Shown here: positions 6,703 to 13,860 of the stretch, one piece after another
Layout: every line of letters begins with the position of its first letter
How positions within the stretch are numbered: the first letter of the stretch is position 1
Source: Treponema sp.
GTDB lineage: Bacteria > Spirochaetota > Spirochaetia > Treponematales > Breznakiellaceae
Length of the DNA: 39,002 nt
NCBI GenBank assembly: GCA_009784935.1
Contig: WQXI01000020.1
Location: forward strand, 1 to 39,002
Reading direction: 5' to 3'
Translations under genes and position numbers: made by a program
The notes under the pieces: model-generated
The model's input: the letters and a program-made list of their open reading frames with translations, nothing else
What the model was told of the DNA's origin: nothing
Databases searched by the model: none

Positions 6703-7758
6703 TTATCTTTCCAATAAACTGGAAAGATAGTTATTTAAATGTTCGCTAAAAGCAGGAATCTGAATGTTTCTTTCCTGTAATCCGTTATTAATTATTCGTT
6801 CTGCATTTGTATAAGCCGCATTCTCTGCTCCTGCCAATGTTCTATGTCCTGATCTTCGCTCGCTAATGTTATAAGATACTAAAACTGTGTTAGAAACTGT
6901 ATCTATGAGATTTGCTTCTATTGACATTCTTACCCATTCGTTGGGATTGCCGGGATATTCATTAGTTACTGTTACAAGAGTTATATTTGCTCTAAGAACA
7001 TAACGGTAATTACTTCTTCTAATAATAAAACCTTGCGCAGAAACAGCTCTCGAAAAAACTCCATTTATTCTTCCCTGTCTGTCATTTGTAACTTCTATAC
7101 CAATTGGGATAGTTTTGATAATTTCTAAAGCTTCATTTGTGTAATAAGCTGCATTCCTTATCAGATCAGGAGGCACACCGTCTAATAATCTTATTATCCT
7201 TGCATAAATAGAATTAATTTGTGCAGTTCTGCCTGCAATTCTAAATCTAATTACTCCTTCCAGAGAATTTTTTTCTGAGGCGCTTATATTAGTGAGAATA
7301 TTTATTATTTGGATGTTTTCTAGTATAATTTCTCTGTAACTTTGAGCGCTTCTCCTTTTATCCATTACTGCAAGAGCATAGTAATCATTATTTGCGCTGT
7401 CATACCACACTTCCCTAATTTCTGCTCCTATAAGAGTATCAATATTAGTTGAAGTCCTGATAAATCCATGAGTATTTGTTCTTTCTGTCCACTCAGCTGC
7501 ATCATTTCTTATAATTCTCTGCGTTTCGCTTAACCTAACTAATTCTGTTTCAATTGATTGTTCAAAAAACCCTGCAAGAGCGGCAAGAGCGTTTCTTTCT
7601 GCTGATACACGATCACTGCCAATACCTGTAATAGCAAGAAATCCAGTATTGTCATAAGATCCAAGATCATTAACCCATGCGGGTGCACCAGTTTGCGCCG
7701 TTAGAGTGCTAAGTACAAAAAATAAACAAATTAATACAAGTAGAAATAATTTATTCAT
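6703..7758 (-). CDS. LPP20-like exported protein
   Basis: This 351-residue protein has an N-terminal signal peptide (MNKLFLLVLICLFF, cleavage near LTAQ-TG). Residues about 25-135 fit the LPP20 family: PAWVNDLG, ITGIGSDRVSAERNALAALAGFF, then a strand-rich part ending YYALAVMDKRRS. The C-terminal 200 residues resemble a second mixed alpha/beta module (RYVLRANITLVTVTN) as in proteins that assemble on the periplasmic face of the outer membrane. No lipobox cysteine is present. GGAAGGGAG precedes the ATG at 9 bases, and the gene starts right after the stop of the M48 protease gene. The function of LPP20 proteins in spirochaetes is not established; an envelope role is inferred from export and neighbours. 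Confidence 0.7.
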   Translation of the reverse strand: MNKLFLLVLICLFFVLSTLTAQTGAPAWVNDLGSYDNTGFLAITGIGSDRVSAERNALAALAGFFEQSIETELVRLSETQRIIRNDAAEWTERTNTHGFIRTSTNIDTLIGAEIREVWYDSANNDYYALAVMDKRRSAQSYREIILENIQIINILTNISASEKNSLEGVIRFRIAGRTAQINSIYARIIRLLDGVPPDLIRNAAYYTNEALEIIKTIPIGIEVTNDRQGRINGVFSRAVSAQGFIIRRSNYRYVLRANITLVTVTNEYPGNPNEWVRMSIEANLIDTVSNTVLVSYNISERRSGHRTLAGAENAAYTNAERIINNGLQERNIQIPAFSEHLNNYLSSLLER

Positions 7759-8625
7759 TTAATTACGCTCCCTTCCTGTGATACGCATAAACCTGTTTTG
7801 CCGAATGGCAGTATTATCTTGAATCCTAATATTTGCTATGCGATTTTCTAAATTTCTTATACGATCCGAAAGTGCAGGATAAATATTACCAAGAGAACTC
7901 CTGTTACTGCCTTGATTCCTTTGTAGAATCCTTAAAACTTCCAGCAGTCCTGACGGAGAATAACCGGCATTAATCAATAAAATAATTGCAATTGTATCCG
8001 CTTCCAGTTCCTGCGGAATCGTATAACCGCTTCTTATAATAAAATCAAAAAAATCATTAGTATAATTATTAAAATCTAAACTGAGATTGTTATTAAATCC
8101 GGCTTGTTCAGCCATAACATCAACTTCTGTAATAAGTCTCATTTCTTCTATTGTTTTAATCCCATGTCTTAGCATTATATGAGCCGCTTCGTGAGCTATA
8201 ATTCCTGCCAAAGCGTCTTCGGATGGAACAGCGTCTATTAAACCTCTAGTAATAAAAATATGCCCACCCGGAGACGCAAAAGCATTGAGCTCATTACTGT
8301 CGAGTATTGCGGCAAAATAACCATTATATGAGGCAGGCATTAATGAGTTTATAATAATAGCACTGCATATTTGATTTAAATAATTGGTAAGCTCATTATC
8401 TGATGTATATAATCTATAATTTGTAAGTATATTTACAGAAACAGCCCTGCCTATATAATATTCATCCATAGGGGTATAGGTTCTATCTGCTTCATTAATA
8501 ATTCTTTCCATATCTATAAAAAAATCATCTGCACTATTATTTACTTCATTCCTTTGACCTTGAGAAAAAACGGGCAAAATAAAAACAAAGAGACAAACAA
8601 AAAATGTTCTAAAAATAATTTTCAT
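7759..8625 (-). CDS. M48-family exported metalloprotease
   Basis: This 288-residue protein has a signal peptide (VCLFVFILPVFSQG). The zinc-protease motif H145-E146-A-A-H149 sits in IIAHEAAHIMLRHG, and the third-ligand region QELEAD (205-210) follows 60 residues later, which is the M48 (HtpX/BepA/Oma1-like) arrangement. ASPGGHIFITRGLI upstream of the motif is also typical. Such enzymes degrade misassembled envelope or outer-membrane proteins. Unlike BepA it lacks a long TPR tail. The length after the motif is short but complete, ending RITGRERN. There is no good Shine-Dalgarno sequence before the ATG. The location among genes for exported LPP20 and DUF1566 proteins fits quality control of those proteins, which is inference. 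Confidence 0.85.
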   Translation of the reverse strand: MKIIFRTFFVCLFVFILPVFSQGQRNEVNNSADDFFIDMERIINEADRTYTPMDEYYIGRAVSVNILTNYRLYTSDNELTNYLNQICSAIIINSLMPASYNGYFAAILDSNELNAFASPGGHIFITRGLIDAVPSEDALAGIIAHEAAHIMLRHGIKTIEEMRLITEVDVMAEQAGFNNNLSLDFNNYTNDFFDFIIRSGYTIPQELEADTIAIILLINAGYSPSGLLEVLRILQRNQGSNRSSLGNIYPALSDRIRNLENRIANIRIQDNTAIRQNRFMRITGRERN

Positions 8626-8637
8626 ATATTCAATTTA

Positions 8638-8678
8638 TTAACACCCTGCATTCTGCACAGCTAAACACAGGGCGTTAA
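8638..8678 (-). terminator. Intercistronic hairpin between LPP20-like and M48 genes
   Basis: The arms TTAACACCCTG and CAGGGCGTTAA (one mismatch) enclose a 19-base loop just after the stop of the leftward gene ending at 8684. The base run beside it is on the wrong side for a classical leftward terminator, so partial termination or RNA processing is as likely. This would lower expression of the genes downstream relative to the first. Confidence 0.35.
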
Positions 8679-8683
8679 AAAAA

Positions 8684-9214
8684 TTAAGGGCTCAGAGTTC
8701 TTTGCATTTCTGCAAAAAACTCATCCGAATTAATAGTCGCAGCAGCAGCTTCCGGGCTTCGGTTATAGGCAGCAACTTCGGCTCTTATAGCACGCACAAA
8801 AACGGTTTTATCATATGTATATAAACCCCAATATTCACCGTCAGGAGCTGTCCACTGTTGTCTTCGTCTTAAACCGGAAGTATCGGCGACTGCACGATTT
8901 ATAATGCCGTTTTGAAGCCTCTGAAGAGTCTGAACATTATCTCCTGAGCCAACACGTTCTGTATAATTCCTTATTAACTGCTCTGTTGTGCCTGCCAGAT
9001 ATTGCGCCAGCTCCGCTCTAGCCAATGATAAAGCATCAGTGGCTTTTGCTGATGTAGTTCCATCCTTTCCTCCAGAAGTCACAAAGTACATTACTGCGTC
9101 TGTTTCTTCCGGTACTTCATTTACCCAATCAGGCATAGCGCTCTGTCCAAAAAGGATAGCTGCTGAACCTACAAGCATTGCCAAAATCATCAAAATACCT
9201 AGTAAATTCTTCAT
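8684..9214 (-). CDS. Small LPP20-like exported protein, first gene of the leftward unit
   Basis: I chose the ATG at 9214 (176 residues) because AGGAGG lies eight bases upstream and the protein then begins directly with a signal peptide, MKNLLGILMILAMLVG, cleaved near LFGQ. Longer in-frame starts would place the ribosome site inside the coding sequence. The mature part has LPP20-like features: PDWVNEVP, a SAKATDALSLARAELAQYL helix, and a strand-rich end GEYWGLYTYDKTVFVRAI. It is acidic and soluble, without a lipobox. It leads the unit that continues with the M48 protease, the longer LPP20 protein and the DUF1566 paralogs. The palindrome-bearing promoter upstream suggests control by the divergent XRE regulator. 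The exact function is unknown. Confidence 0.7.
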   Translation of the reverse strand: MKNLLGILMILAMLVGSAAILFGQSAMPDWVNEVPEETDAVMYFVTSGGKDGTTSAKATDALSLARAELAQYLAGTTEQLIRNYTERVGSGDNVQTLQRLQNGIINRAVADTSGLRRRQQWTAPDGEYWGLYTYDKTVFVRAIRAEVAAYNRSPEAAAATINSDEFFAEMQRTLSP

Positions 9215-9241
9215 AAAAACTCCTCCTAAATTTGACTTTTT

Positions 9242-9257
9242 AAGCATTTTCATGCTT
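9242..9257 (-). other. GAAA-loop hairpin in the 5' leader of the leftward unit
   Basis: On the leftward strand AAGCAT and ATGCTT pair around a GAAA tetraloop, between the predicted promoter and the AGGAGG of the first gene. On the plus strand the same bases are followed by T's and look like a weak terminator, but no plus-strand gene ends here. Confidence 0.35.
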
Positions 9258-9274
9258 TTTTTCCAATATTGAGC

Positions 9275-9304
9275 ATAATAACTCTAATAGTGACTATCAG
9301 TCAA
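9275..9304 (-). promoter_or_regulatory. Sigma-70-type promoter of the leftward LPP20/M48/DUF1566 unit
   Basis: Read leftward, TTGACT (9304-9299) and TATTAT (9280-9275) are separated by 18 bases. The start of transcription would fall near 9268, giving a leader of about 50 bases with the GAAA hairpin and AGGAGG. The -35 box overlaps the palindrome at 9291-9303. Confidence 0.5.
9291..9303. promoter_or_regulatory. Palindromic operator candidate 1
   Basis: TGACTATCAGTCA is a perfect 5-3-5 palindrome that covers the -35 box of the leftward promoter. Its position beside a divergent helix-turn-helix gene suggests that the XRE protein (9363) binds here and blocks RNA polymerase. Confidence 0.45.
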
Positions 9305-9310
9305 TAATAT

Positions 9311-9334
9311 ATTGACATTTTGTCCGTTGTCAAT
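9311..9334. promoter_or_regulatory. Palindromic operator candidate 2, within the promoter of the XRE gene
   Basis: ATTGACA (9311-9317) and TGTCAAT (9328-9334) form a 7-bp inverted repeat with a 10-base spacer. The arms contain TTGACA and TTGTCA, either of which could be the -35 box of the rightward XRE gene. It shares the TGAC/GTCA core with the palindrome at 9291, fitting autoregulation. Confidence 0.45.
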
Positions 9335-9362
9335 AGTTTATAGGCAATTAGTATATATAAAG

Positions 9363-9668
9363 ATGGAGTTAAAACAGATTTTTATTCATAATCTAAGAAA
9401 ATTCAGGATTTCTAAAGAAATCTCCCAGATGAAACTTGCCGAAATTTGCGATACTTCACCCAATTACATAGCGGCAATCGAAATTGGCCGCCGGTTCCCT
9501 TCCCTCAAACTAATCGAAAAAATAGGAACCGCTCTGCAAATTGAGCCTTACCGGTTTTTTATGGACGAATCGAGCGAAACCACTAACGAAATTGACGAGA
9601 TAATCAGTTTTGTCTCCAAACTGCCGGAACAGCAGCGTTTGAGCATAATAAACAGGATAAGCATTTAA
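9363..9668 (+). CDS. XRE-family helix-turn-helix transcriptional regulator
   Basis: The 101-residue form starting at ATG 9363 (MELKQIFIHNLRKFR) is preferred because that sequence begins helix 1 of the domain, whereas upstream in-frame codons read through the promoter palindrome. Residues 5-60 are a classical XRE domain: ISQMKLAEICDTSPNYIAAIEIGRRFPSLKLIEKIGTALQ in two continuous halves, with recognition-helix residues SPNYIAAIE. The tail (EIDEIISFVSKLPEQQRLSIINRI) is a small helical module. There is no Shine-Dalgarno sequence, and TATATA lies 3-6 bases before the ATG, so the transcript may be leaderless. It is divergent from the LPP20/M48/DUF1566 unit, which it probably represses. It resembles conjugative-element or phage-type repressors only in general fold. 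Confidence 0.85.
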   Translation: MELKQIFIHNLRKFRISKEISQMKLAEICDTSPNYIAAIEIGRRFPSLKLIEKIGTALQIEPYRFFMDESSETTNEIDEIISFVSKLPEQQRLSIINRISI

Positions 9669-9705
9669 TACTGACTTTTTTGCAAAAATGTTTTACTCTT
9701 AACTA

Positions 9706-10212
9706 ATGGCAAATTTCAATTTTGACAAAGAAAAGATATCGCGCAATCTGTACATCTTTTTGCTGGGCGCCGCGAGCGTTCTTGTATTTATTCTGGCAAT
9801 CGGCACTATTATCGGGGTGGCGCGTCCGCGCGGATCTGATCCGCTTATTGTGTTCGGCGGTTCACAGCAGGTTTCGATTGTTAACTTAAACGAAGACGAT
9901 ATCCGTATTTTTGCGGGGCTTGGGCGGCTTAGGATTCCTCTTTCTAATCAGTCAACTATGGTTATCTCTGTAGAGTTTCCTTACTATGCGGGTGATATTT
10001 CTTTTACCGAAGAACTTGCCGCCAAAACAGGATCGCTTAGGAATGACATTACATTATATTTTTCATCTCTTCCGGAAGAAAATATTATTCAGATAGACGA
10101 AGATATTGCAAAAGCGGAAATAATTAAAAAGTTCAATACTACTCTGCGTCTTGGCAGAATAGAAGCATTGTTTTTTAGTGACATGATGATAATTGACGCA
10201 GCGGGAAATTAA
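9706..10212 (+). CDS. FliL-like membrane-anchored protein
   Basis: This 168-residue protein has one membrane segment near the N-terminus (residues about 15-37, LYIFLLGAASVLVFILAIG) and an exported domain. The C-terminal pattern, a helix KTGSLRNDITLYFSSLPEENI followed by a long helix AEIIKKFNTTLRLGRIEALFFSDMMI, resembles the end of FliL (helix with lysines, then GxVxxVyFtdfvi). FliL supports the flagellar stator. However, no flagellar genes are adjacent; the neighbours are a small membrane protein and an ECF sigma/anti-sigma pair. There is no Shine-Dalgarno sequence, and a TACTCT box ends six bases before the ATG. The FliL assignment is by pattern only; an unrelated single-pass protein is possible. 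Confidence 0.5.
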   Translation: MANFNFDKEKISRNLYIFLLGAASVLVFILAIGTIIGVARPRGSDPLIVFGGSQQVSIVNLNEDDIRIFAGLGRLRIPLSNQSTMVISVEFPYYAGDISFTEELAAKTGSLRNDITLYFSSLPEENIIQIDEDIAKAEIIKKFNTTLRLGRIEALFFSDMMIIDAAGN

Positions 10213-10262
10213 GCAACTTTTGCACCATAGTTGTGTCAAAATAAACACTGAGGGAGTTTTGT

Positions 10263-10601
10263 ATGGATTATACATCAGCGGCGGCTCAGGTAATTATCGC
10301 GATTATCCCAATCGTAGGCATTGTGATGGGAGCGGTTGTGATTTTTTTCTATCTTTTATGGAATCACCGCCGGAGAACATTGTTAATTAAAGCCGGACAA
10401 TATGTCAAACCTGACTTTAATCTTCTTTCTTTTAGCTTGTTATCCGGTCTTCTTTTAACCTGTGTTGGAATTTCCTTAACTGTACTGCTTTCTTTAATTG
10501 CAGGCGCATCATATGGTTTATTAGGCGGAATCATCCCTCTATCAATGGGTATCGGCCTTTTGATCCATTATATTATAAAGCGCAGTGAACAACGGGGTTA
10601 A
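10263..10601 (+). CDS. Small membrane protein upstream of an ECF sigma factor
   Basis: This 112-residue protein has three likely membrane segments: residues about 8-35 (VIIAIIPIVGIVMGAVVIFFYLL in two parts), 55-78 and 80-103. A short basic cytoplasmic loop, WNHRRRTLLIKAGQY, lies after the first. GGGAG stands six bases before the ATG, giving a firm start. The end overlaps the sigma factor start by 17 bases, implying coupled translation. It resembles the small DUF6249-type proteins found beside sigma/anti-sigma pairs, but I am not certain of the family. A membrane sensor or helper of the sigma system is possible; nothing in the sequence shows its ligand. Confidence 0.6.
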   Translation: MDYTSAAAQVIIAIIPIVGIVMGAVVIFFYLLWNHRRRTLLIKAGQYVKPDFNLLSFSLLSGLLLTCVGISLTVLLSLIAGASYGLLGGIIPLSMGIGLLIHYIIKRSEQRG

Positions 10602-11160
10602 CGAAGCTGAATTTAACGATCAGTTAATAGTCAGCCAAATTGTGTCGGGGCAAAAGGATTTGTTCCGTCTTTTAGTAAGACAGTATGAAAAAGCTGTCTT
10701 TGGCATGGGGATGAGTTTTTTTCGTAATTCGGAAGATGCGTCGGATTTTACGCAGGAGGTTTTTCTTAAAGCCTTTCGCAGTCTTTCTAGTTTTGATGGA
10801 AGAAGCCGTTTTTCTACGTGGCTTTACAAAATTGCCTACAATACTGCATTGAATGAGGTAAACAGAAGAAAGGAATACCAAAGCCTTGCAGAAGAAGATT
10901 CTGATAAACTTGTTAACAGCGGAGAAACGCCGGAAAGGCTGGCTATCCGCAATGCCGTGAGGGAAGCGGTGCAGGCGGCAATAAAAGAACTGCCGGAACG
11001 TTTTAGGGTGTGCGTTGATTTGTTCTTTTTTTACGACCGTTCCTATCTTGAGATTGAGGCAATTACAGGAATTCCTGTAAATACCATAAAGTCTCACGTT
11101 TTTAGGGCGAAAATATTATTAAGGGAAAAACTGGAAGCCCTTAAAAGGAGTATAGAATGA
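10585..11160 (+). CDS. ECF-type RNA polymerase sigma factor (RpoE-like)
   Basis: This 191-residue protein has sigma region 2 at about residues 20-88 (RLLVRQYEKAVFGMGMSFFRN, DFTQEVFLKAF, FDGRSRFSTWLYKIAYNTALNEVNRRK in separate pieces). Region 4 lies at about 130-185 (IKELPERFRVCVDLFFFYDRSYLEIEAI then GIPVNTIKSHVFRAKILLREKL). Regions 1 and 3 are absent, as in ECF sigma factors that direct polymerase to envelope-stress promoters. The start is GTG at 10585 inside the preceding gene, with only a weak ribosome site, so coupling is likely. The stop overlaps the anti-sigma ATG (ATGA). Its targets are unknown. The LPP20/M48 unit nearby is not an obvious target because its promoter looks like sigma-70. 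Confidence 0.92.
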   Translation: MNNGVNEAEFNDQLIVSQIVSGQKDLFRLLVRQYEKAVFGMGMSFFRNSEDASDFTQEVFLKAFRSLSSFDGRSRFSTWLYKIAYNTALNEVNRRKEYQSLAEEDSDKLVNSGETPERLAIRNAVREAVQAAIKELPERFRVCVDLFFFYDRSYLEIEAITGIPVNTIKSHVFRAKILLREKLEALKRSIE

Positions 11161-11630
11161 ATTGTTCAAAAATTATGGAAATGTATTACGAAGATGACGA
11201 AAACTCTTTTTCTCTGTTAAACCAGTTCCAGATAGTTCTGCACACTTTCTTTTGCCCGCATTGCGCCGAAGAAATAGAAAACTATAAATCTGCTCTAACT
11301 ATAATGAAAGAAGATTTCTTTCCCGCTCCTTCTGCAGAAACCGAAAATTCTATAATGACGCTTGTTAACAGCGAACAAACCGAAAGTTCTTACTCTCCGT
11401 CATTTATACCGGGAGTTCCGTCAACGAGGGGCTGGGTTATCGCAGGTATTGTTTTGATAGTTTCTTTTGTAACAGCCTTTTTTGGATTTGATTTTCAGAA
11501 ACTTGCAAGCGAATCCGGCATGTCGTTTATGCTTCCTATGGGGATCACAATCGGACTTGTTCTTACCACATACTGTATTCTTTTTATCGGAAGCCACTTA
11601 AAGGAATTGTCAGAACGCTTTGGACTGTAA
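11157..11630 (+). CDS. Zinc-type (ZAS) membrane anti-sigma factor
   Basis: This 157-residue protein has the ZAS motif H29-x3-C33-x2-C36 (HTFFCPHC), with C3 as a fourth candidate ligand. Zinc anti-sigma domains clamp an ECF sigma factor and release it on redox or proteolytic signals. Two membrane segments follow (about 95-115 and 125-147) with a short loop facing outward. The ATG overlaps the sigma stop as ATGA and is preceded by AAAGGAG at 6 bases, so sigma and anti-sigma are made in step. The region between the zinc motif and the membrane is acidic and unstructured (residues 50-85). The ApbE gene overlaps its end by 11 bases, linking this regulator to flavin attachment. Confidence 0.82.
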   Translation: MNCSKIMEMYYEDDENSFSLLNQFQIVLHTFFCPHCAEEIENYKSALTIMKEDFFPAPSAETENSIMTLVNSEQTESSYSPSFIPGVPSTRGWVIAGIVLIVSFVTAFFGFDFQKLASESGMSFMLPMGITIGLVLTTYCILFIGSHLKELSERFGL

Positions 11631-12630
11631 GTTTTTTAAATTTTTTCTCATAAAATTACTTGTAATAATTTTTCTTGTAACTTCCTGCTCACAGCGCCAG
11701 CACTCAAGAACAGAAATTGCACTTGGAACAATCTGCTCTGTCACTCTTTACGAAGACGGACATTTTATTATTTACGAAGAAATATTCAACAGAATCAATG
11801 AGATCGAAAACTTAATGAGCGTTAATATCGCGGACTCAGATATTAGCCGCATTAACGCCGCGGCAGGAATGGCTCCTGTGATCGTACACAAAGATACTTT
11901 TTTTGTAATTGAACAAGCTGTATATTACGCAGAACTTACAGGCGGCGCTTTTGATCCGTCAGTAGGAGCGATTGTCTCGCTTTGGGGGATAGGAGGAATA
12001 AATCAGCGTCTTCCTTCAAACGAAGAGATAGAAACTGCACTGCCTCTTGTAAATTTTAATAACATTATTCTTGATAAAGAATCGAACAGCGTTTTTTTAA
12101 CACAAAAAGGCATGGCTTTGGATTTAGGCGCTATCGCTAAAGGTTACGCTGTTGATGAAACAGTTAAAATAATAAAAAACGCGGGTATTAAAAGAGCAAA
12201 AATTGATCTTGGCGGCGATATTTATATGCTGGGCGAAAGAAAAGACAGAGCTCCATGGCGTGTTGGAGTTCAAAACCCTGACGGCGATCAAGGCGAAATT
12301 ATCGGTTTTATCCAGGTAAAAGACTCAAGCATTGTAACATCCGGCACTTATCAGCGTTTTTTTATAAAAGACGGAATACGTTATCATCATATAATCGATA
12401 CAAAAACAGGATACCCTGTTCAAAACGATCTAGTATCAATTACGATAATTATGTCTTCTGCAATGGAAGCTGACGCTCTTTCTACAGCGGCTTTTGTTCT
12501 TGGTTATAACAATGCAAAACTTTTATTTGATAAGATACCTGCAATATCTGCGCTCTATGTCTTTAATGACGACAGCGTTATTACAGACGGCATAGATTTT
12601 ACGCTTTTAAAATCAACAACCCCGCCCTAA
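11620..12630 (+). CDS. apbE: FAD:protein FMN transferase (ApbE), lipoprotein form
   Basis: This 336-residue protein begins at TTG 11620 with a lipoprotein signal peptide ending V-T-S-C23, so it is lipid-anchored outside the cytoplasmic membrane. ApbE attaches FMN to Thr or Ser of exported electron-transfer proteins such as RnfG/NqrC or FMN-binding domains, using FAD and Mg2+. The hallmarks are TEIALGTICSVTLY, MSVNIADSDISRINAA, GGAFDPSVGAIVSLWG, DLGAIAKGYAVD, KIDLGGDIYMLG and HHIIDTKTGYPV. The start is supported by the leader and by AAAGGA about 14 bases upstream. It overlaps the anti-sigma gene. The Gx-transporter and NusG_II genes converge on it from the other side. Its FMN-acceptor protein is not in this window. 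The stop codon lies in the loop of the terminator hairpin. Confidence 0.93.
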   Translation: MDCKFFKFFLIKLLVIIFLVTSCSQRQHSRTEIALGTICSVTLYEDGHFIIYEEIFNRINEIENLMSVNIADSDISRINAAAGMAPVIVHKDTFFVIEQAVYYAELTGGAFDPSVGAIVSLWGIGGINQRLPSNEEIETALPLVNFNNIILDKESNSVFLTQKGMALDLGAIAKGYAVDETVKIIKNAGIKRAKIDLGGDIYMLGERKDRAPWRVGVQNPDGDQGEIIGFIQVKDSSIVTSGTYQRFFIKDGIRYHHIIDTKTGYPVQNDLVSITIIMSSAMEADALSTAAFVLGYNNAKLLFDKIPAISALYVFNDDSVITDGIDFTLLKSTTPP

Positions 12631-12718
12631 AGGGACGGGGTATGTTGTTCTTAAGAGGTATTTGCATTCGGGATTTAATACCTTTAATAAGCGCCATGAA
12701 TGGCGTGGTATTAAACCC
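12615..12718. terminator. Bidirectional double-hairpin terminator between apbE and the EcfT-like gene
   Basis: The first hairpin (12620-12640) pairs CCCCGCCC with GGGACGGGG around TAAA, extended by AACAA/TTGTT at 12615 and 12645. The second pairs 12671-12682 with 12707-12718 (11 of 12 positions) and has an inner GCGCCAT/ATGGCGT stem. The two genes converge here, each ending inside or next to a hairpin. Neither hairpin has a good U-run. Confidence 0.65.
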
Positions 12719-12719
12719 C

Positions 12720-13310
12720 TCAGCATGAATAAAATATTCCGCATAATAGATACGAGAGAATAACTGTAATTGCAATTAAAATAAATCCAATTGGTTTTGT
12801 TTTTTGATTAGAGCTTTCTGCTGTTACACTTAACGAGAGCAGTAAACTGTCAATCCTGGCGATTAGATTTTTTTCTGTAATTTTGTGTTTTCCTGCCAGC
12901 AGAACAGAAAACATCTGCAAAGACTGCGCAAGTACAGTTCCAAAAGCGCCCGGCAGTTTTAAATCCTGTCTTACTGTTATTTTTGACAGCATTACAAGAG
13001 CTTGCAGCGTAACTGCTCTGTGAACTCCAGCTTCTAATGCGCCTGATGTAATTTTAAAAGTTCCTATATTGAATAATGTATAACCGTAAGGAATTATCAG
13101 ATTAAATGTTATAATAAAAAAAGTAATTAACACTGTAAAAACAATATTTATATTTTTCCCGCAAAGATAAGATAAAAACAAAAAAAATAAAAATTGAATA
13201 ATCCGTGATTCTGCAGAAGGGTTAAAAAGCACCGCCGGCATTATTAAAAGCCCTGTGATAAAAAGAGCTTTTGCGCTAAATAGAGTATTATATATTCCGA
13301 TTCGCTTCAT
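12720..13310 (-). CDS. EcfT/CbiQ-like membrane protein next to a Gx transporter
   Basis: The 196-residue form starting at ATG 13310 (MKRIGIYNTLF) is preferred because AGGA lies six bases before it; an ATG two codons earlier overlaps that site. It has four to five membrane segments (about 15-33, 38-56, 58-80 and a last one at 172-194). A cytoplasmic helical region with SGALEAGVHRAVTLQALVML and LAQSLQMFSVLL resembles the coupling helices of energy-coupling-factor transmembrane subunits. No ABC ATPase gene is adjacent. It overlaps the Gx transporter gene by 23 bases and ends at the shared terminator facing apbE. The EcfT call is weak; it is firmly a membrane protein co-expressed with the Gx/NusG_II pair. 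Confidence 0.45.
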   Translation of the reverse strand: MKRIGIYNTLFSAKALFITGLLIMPAVLFNPSAESRIIQFLFFLFLSYLCGKNINIVFTVLITFFIITFNLIIPYGYTLFNIGTFKITSGALEAGVHRAVTLQALVMLSKITVRQDLKLPGAFGTVLAQSLQMFSVLLAGKHKITEKNLIARIDSLLLSLSVTAESSNQKTKPIGFILIAITVILSYLLCGIFYSC

Positions 13311-13860
13311 AAACATTCCTGTACCATTGCGACTTTTTTACAAAGATTTCGCAAAAAATTCCGAGAGAAATTCCCGTAATAAGACCTGCAGCCAAAAACG
13401 GCGGGGCAATATAAATTACATTATTTTTAAAAATAAAAAACCATGCGAGTAAAAGCTGCGAAAGATTGGAAACAACAGCCCCTGCCGTTCCAATGCCTAT
13501 AAATGATATACGAGAAGCCAAAGCCTTTCGCAGAAAAAACATTAAAAATGCCGACATGAAAGTGCCAAAAAAAGAAAAAACAAAAATATAAGAAAAAAGC
13601 GTGCCTGTTATTAATGCCTGCCCAACAGTTTTTATGCAGATCAAAACAATAAATTTGCGAAACGATAAAACATCAATTGCAAGCATTAAAGGCAGATTAG
13701 CAAGCCCTATCCTCAGAAACGGAAGCGGTTTTGGTATCATATATTCTATTGCTGATAAAAAAAGGCAAAATGCGCCGAGTACTGCAAGCGTTTTTTCGGT
13801 ATTAAATTCAATGTTATTATCTATTATTTTATTATCTTGTAACTGCGTCAATCTCTTCAT
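13288..13860 (-). CDS. Gx transporter-family membrane protein (heptaprenyl diphosphate synthase component I-like)
   Basis: This 190-residue protein has five or six membrane segments from residue 25 onward. The signature region IPKPLPFLRIGLANLPLML and the later GTAGAVVSNLSQLLLAW match the Gx transporter family (Pfam Hpre_diP_synt_I). These proteins resemble ECF S-components and are commonly found with NusG_II-domain and ApbE proteins. In Listeria, proteins of this kind belong to the flavin-based extracellular electron transfer locus. The first 22 residues are a polar cytoplasmic tail. The ATG is inside the last codons of the NusG_II gene (29-base overlap), so translation is coupled and no separate ribosome site is visible. 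The transported compound is not known; a flavin or quinone precursor is a guess. Confidence 0.75.
   Translation of the reverse strand: MKRLTQLQDNKIIDNNIEFNTEKTLAVLGAFCLFLSAIEYMIPKPLPFLRIGLANLPLMLAIDVLSFRKFIVLICIKTVGQALITGTLFSYIFVFSFFGTFMSAFLMFFLRKALASRISFIGIGTAGAVVSNLSQLLLAWFFIFKNNVIYIAPPFLAAGLITGISLGIFCEIFVKKSQWYRNVYEANRNI

Noticed and set aside
9242..9262. Rightward intrinsic terminator (hairpin plus T-run)
   Set aside because: No rightward gene ends before it; it lies in the leader of the leftward unit, and the stem is only six mostly A-T pairs.
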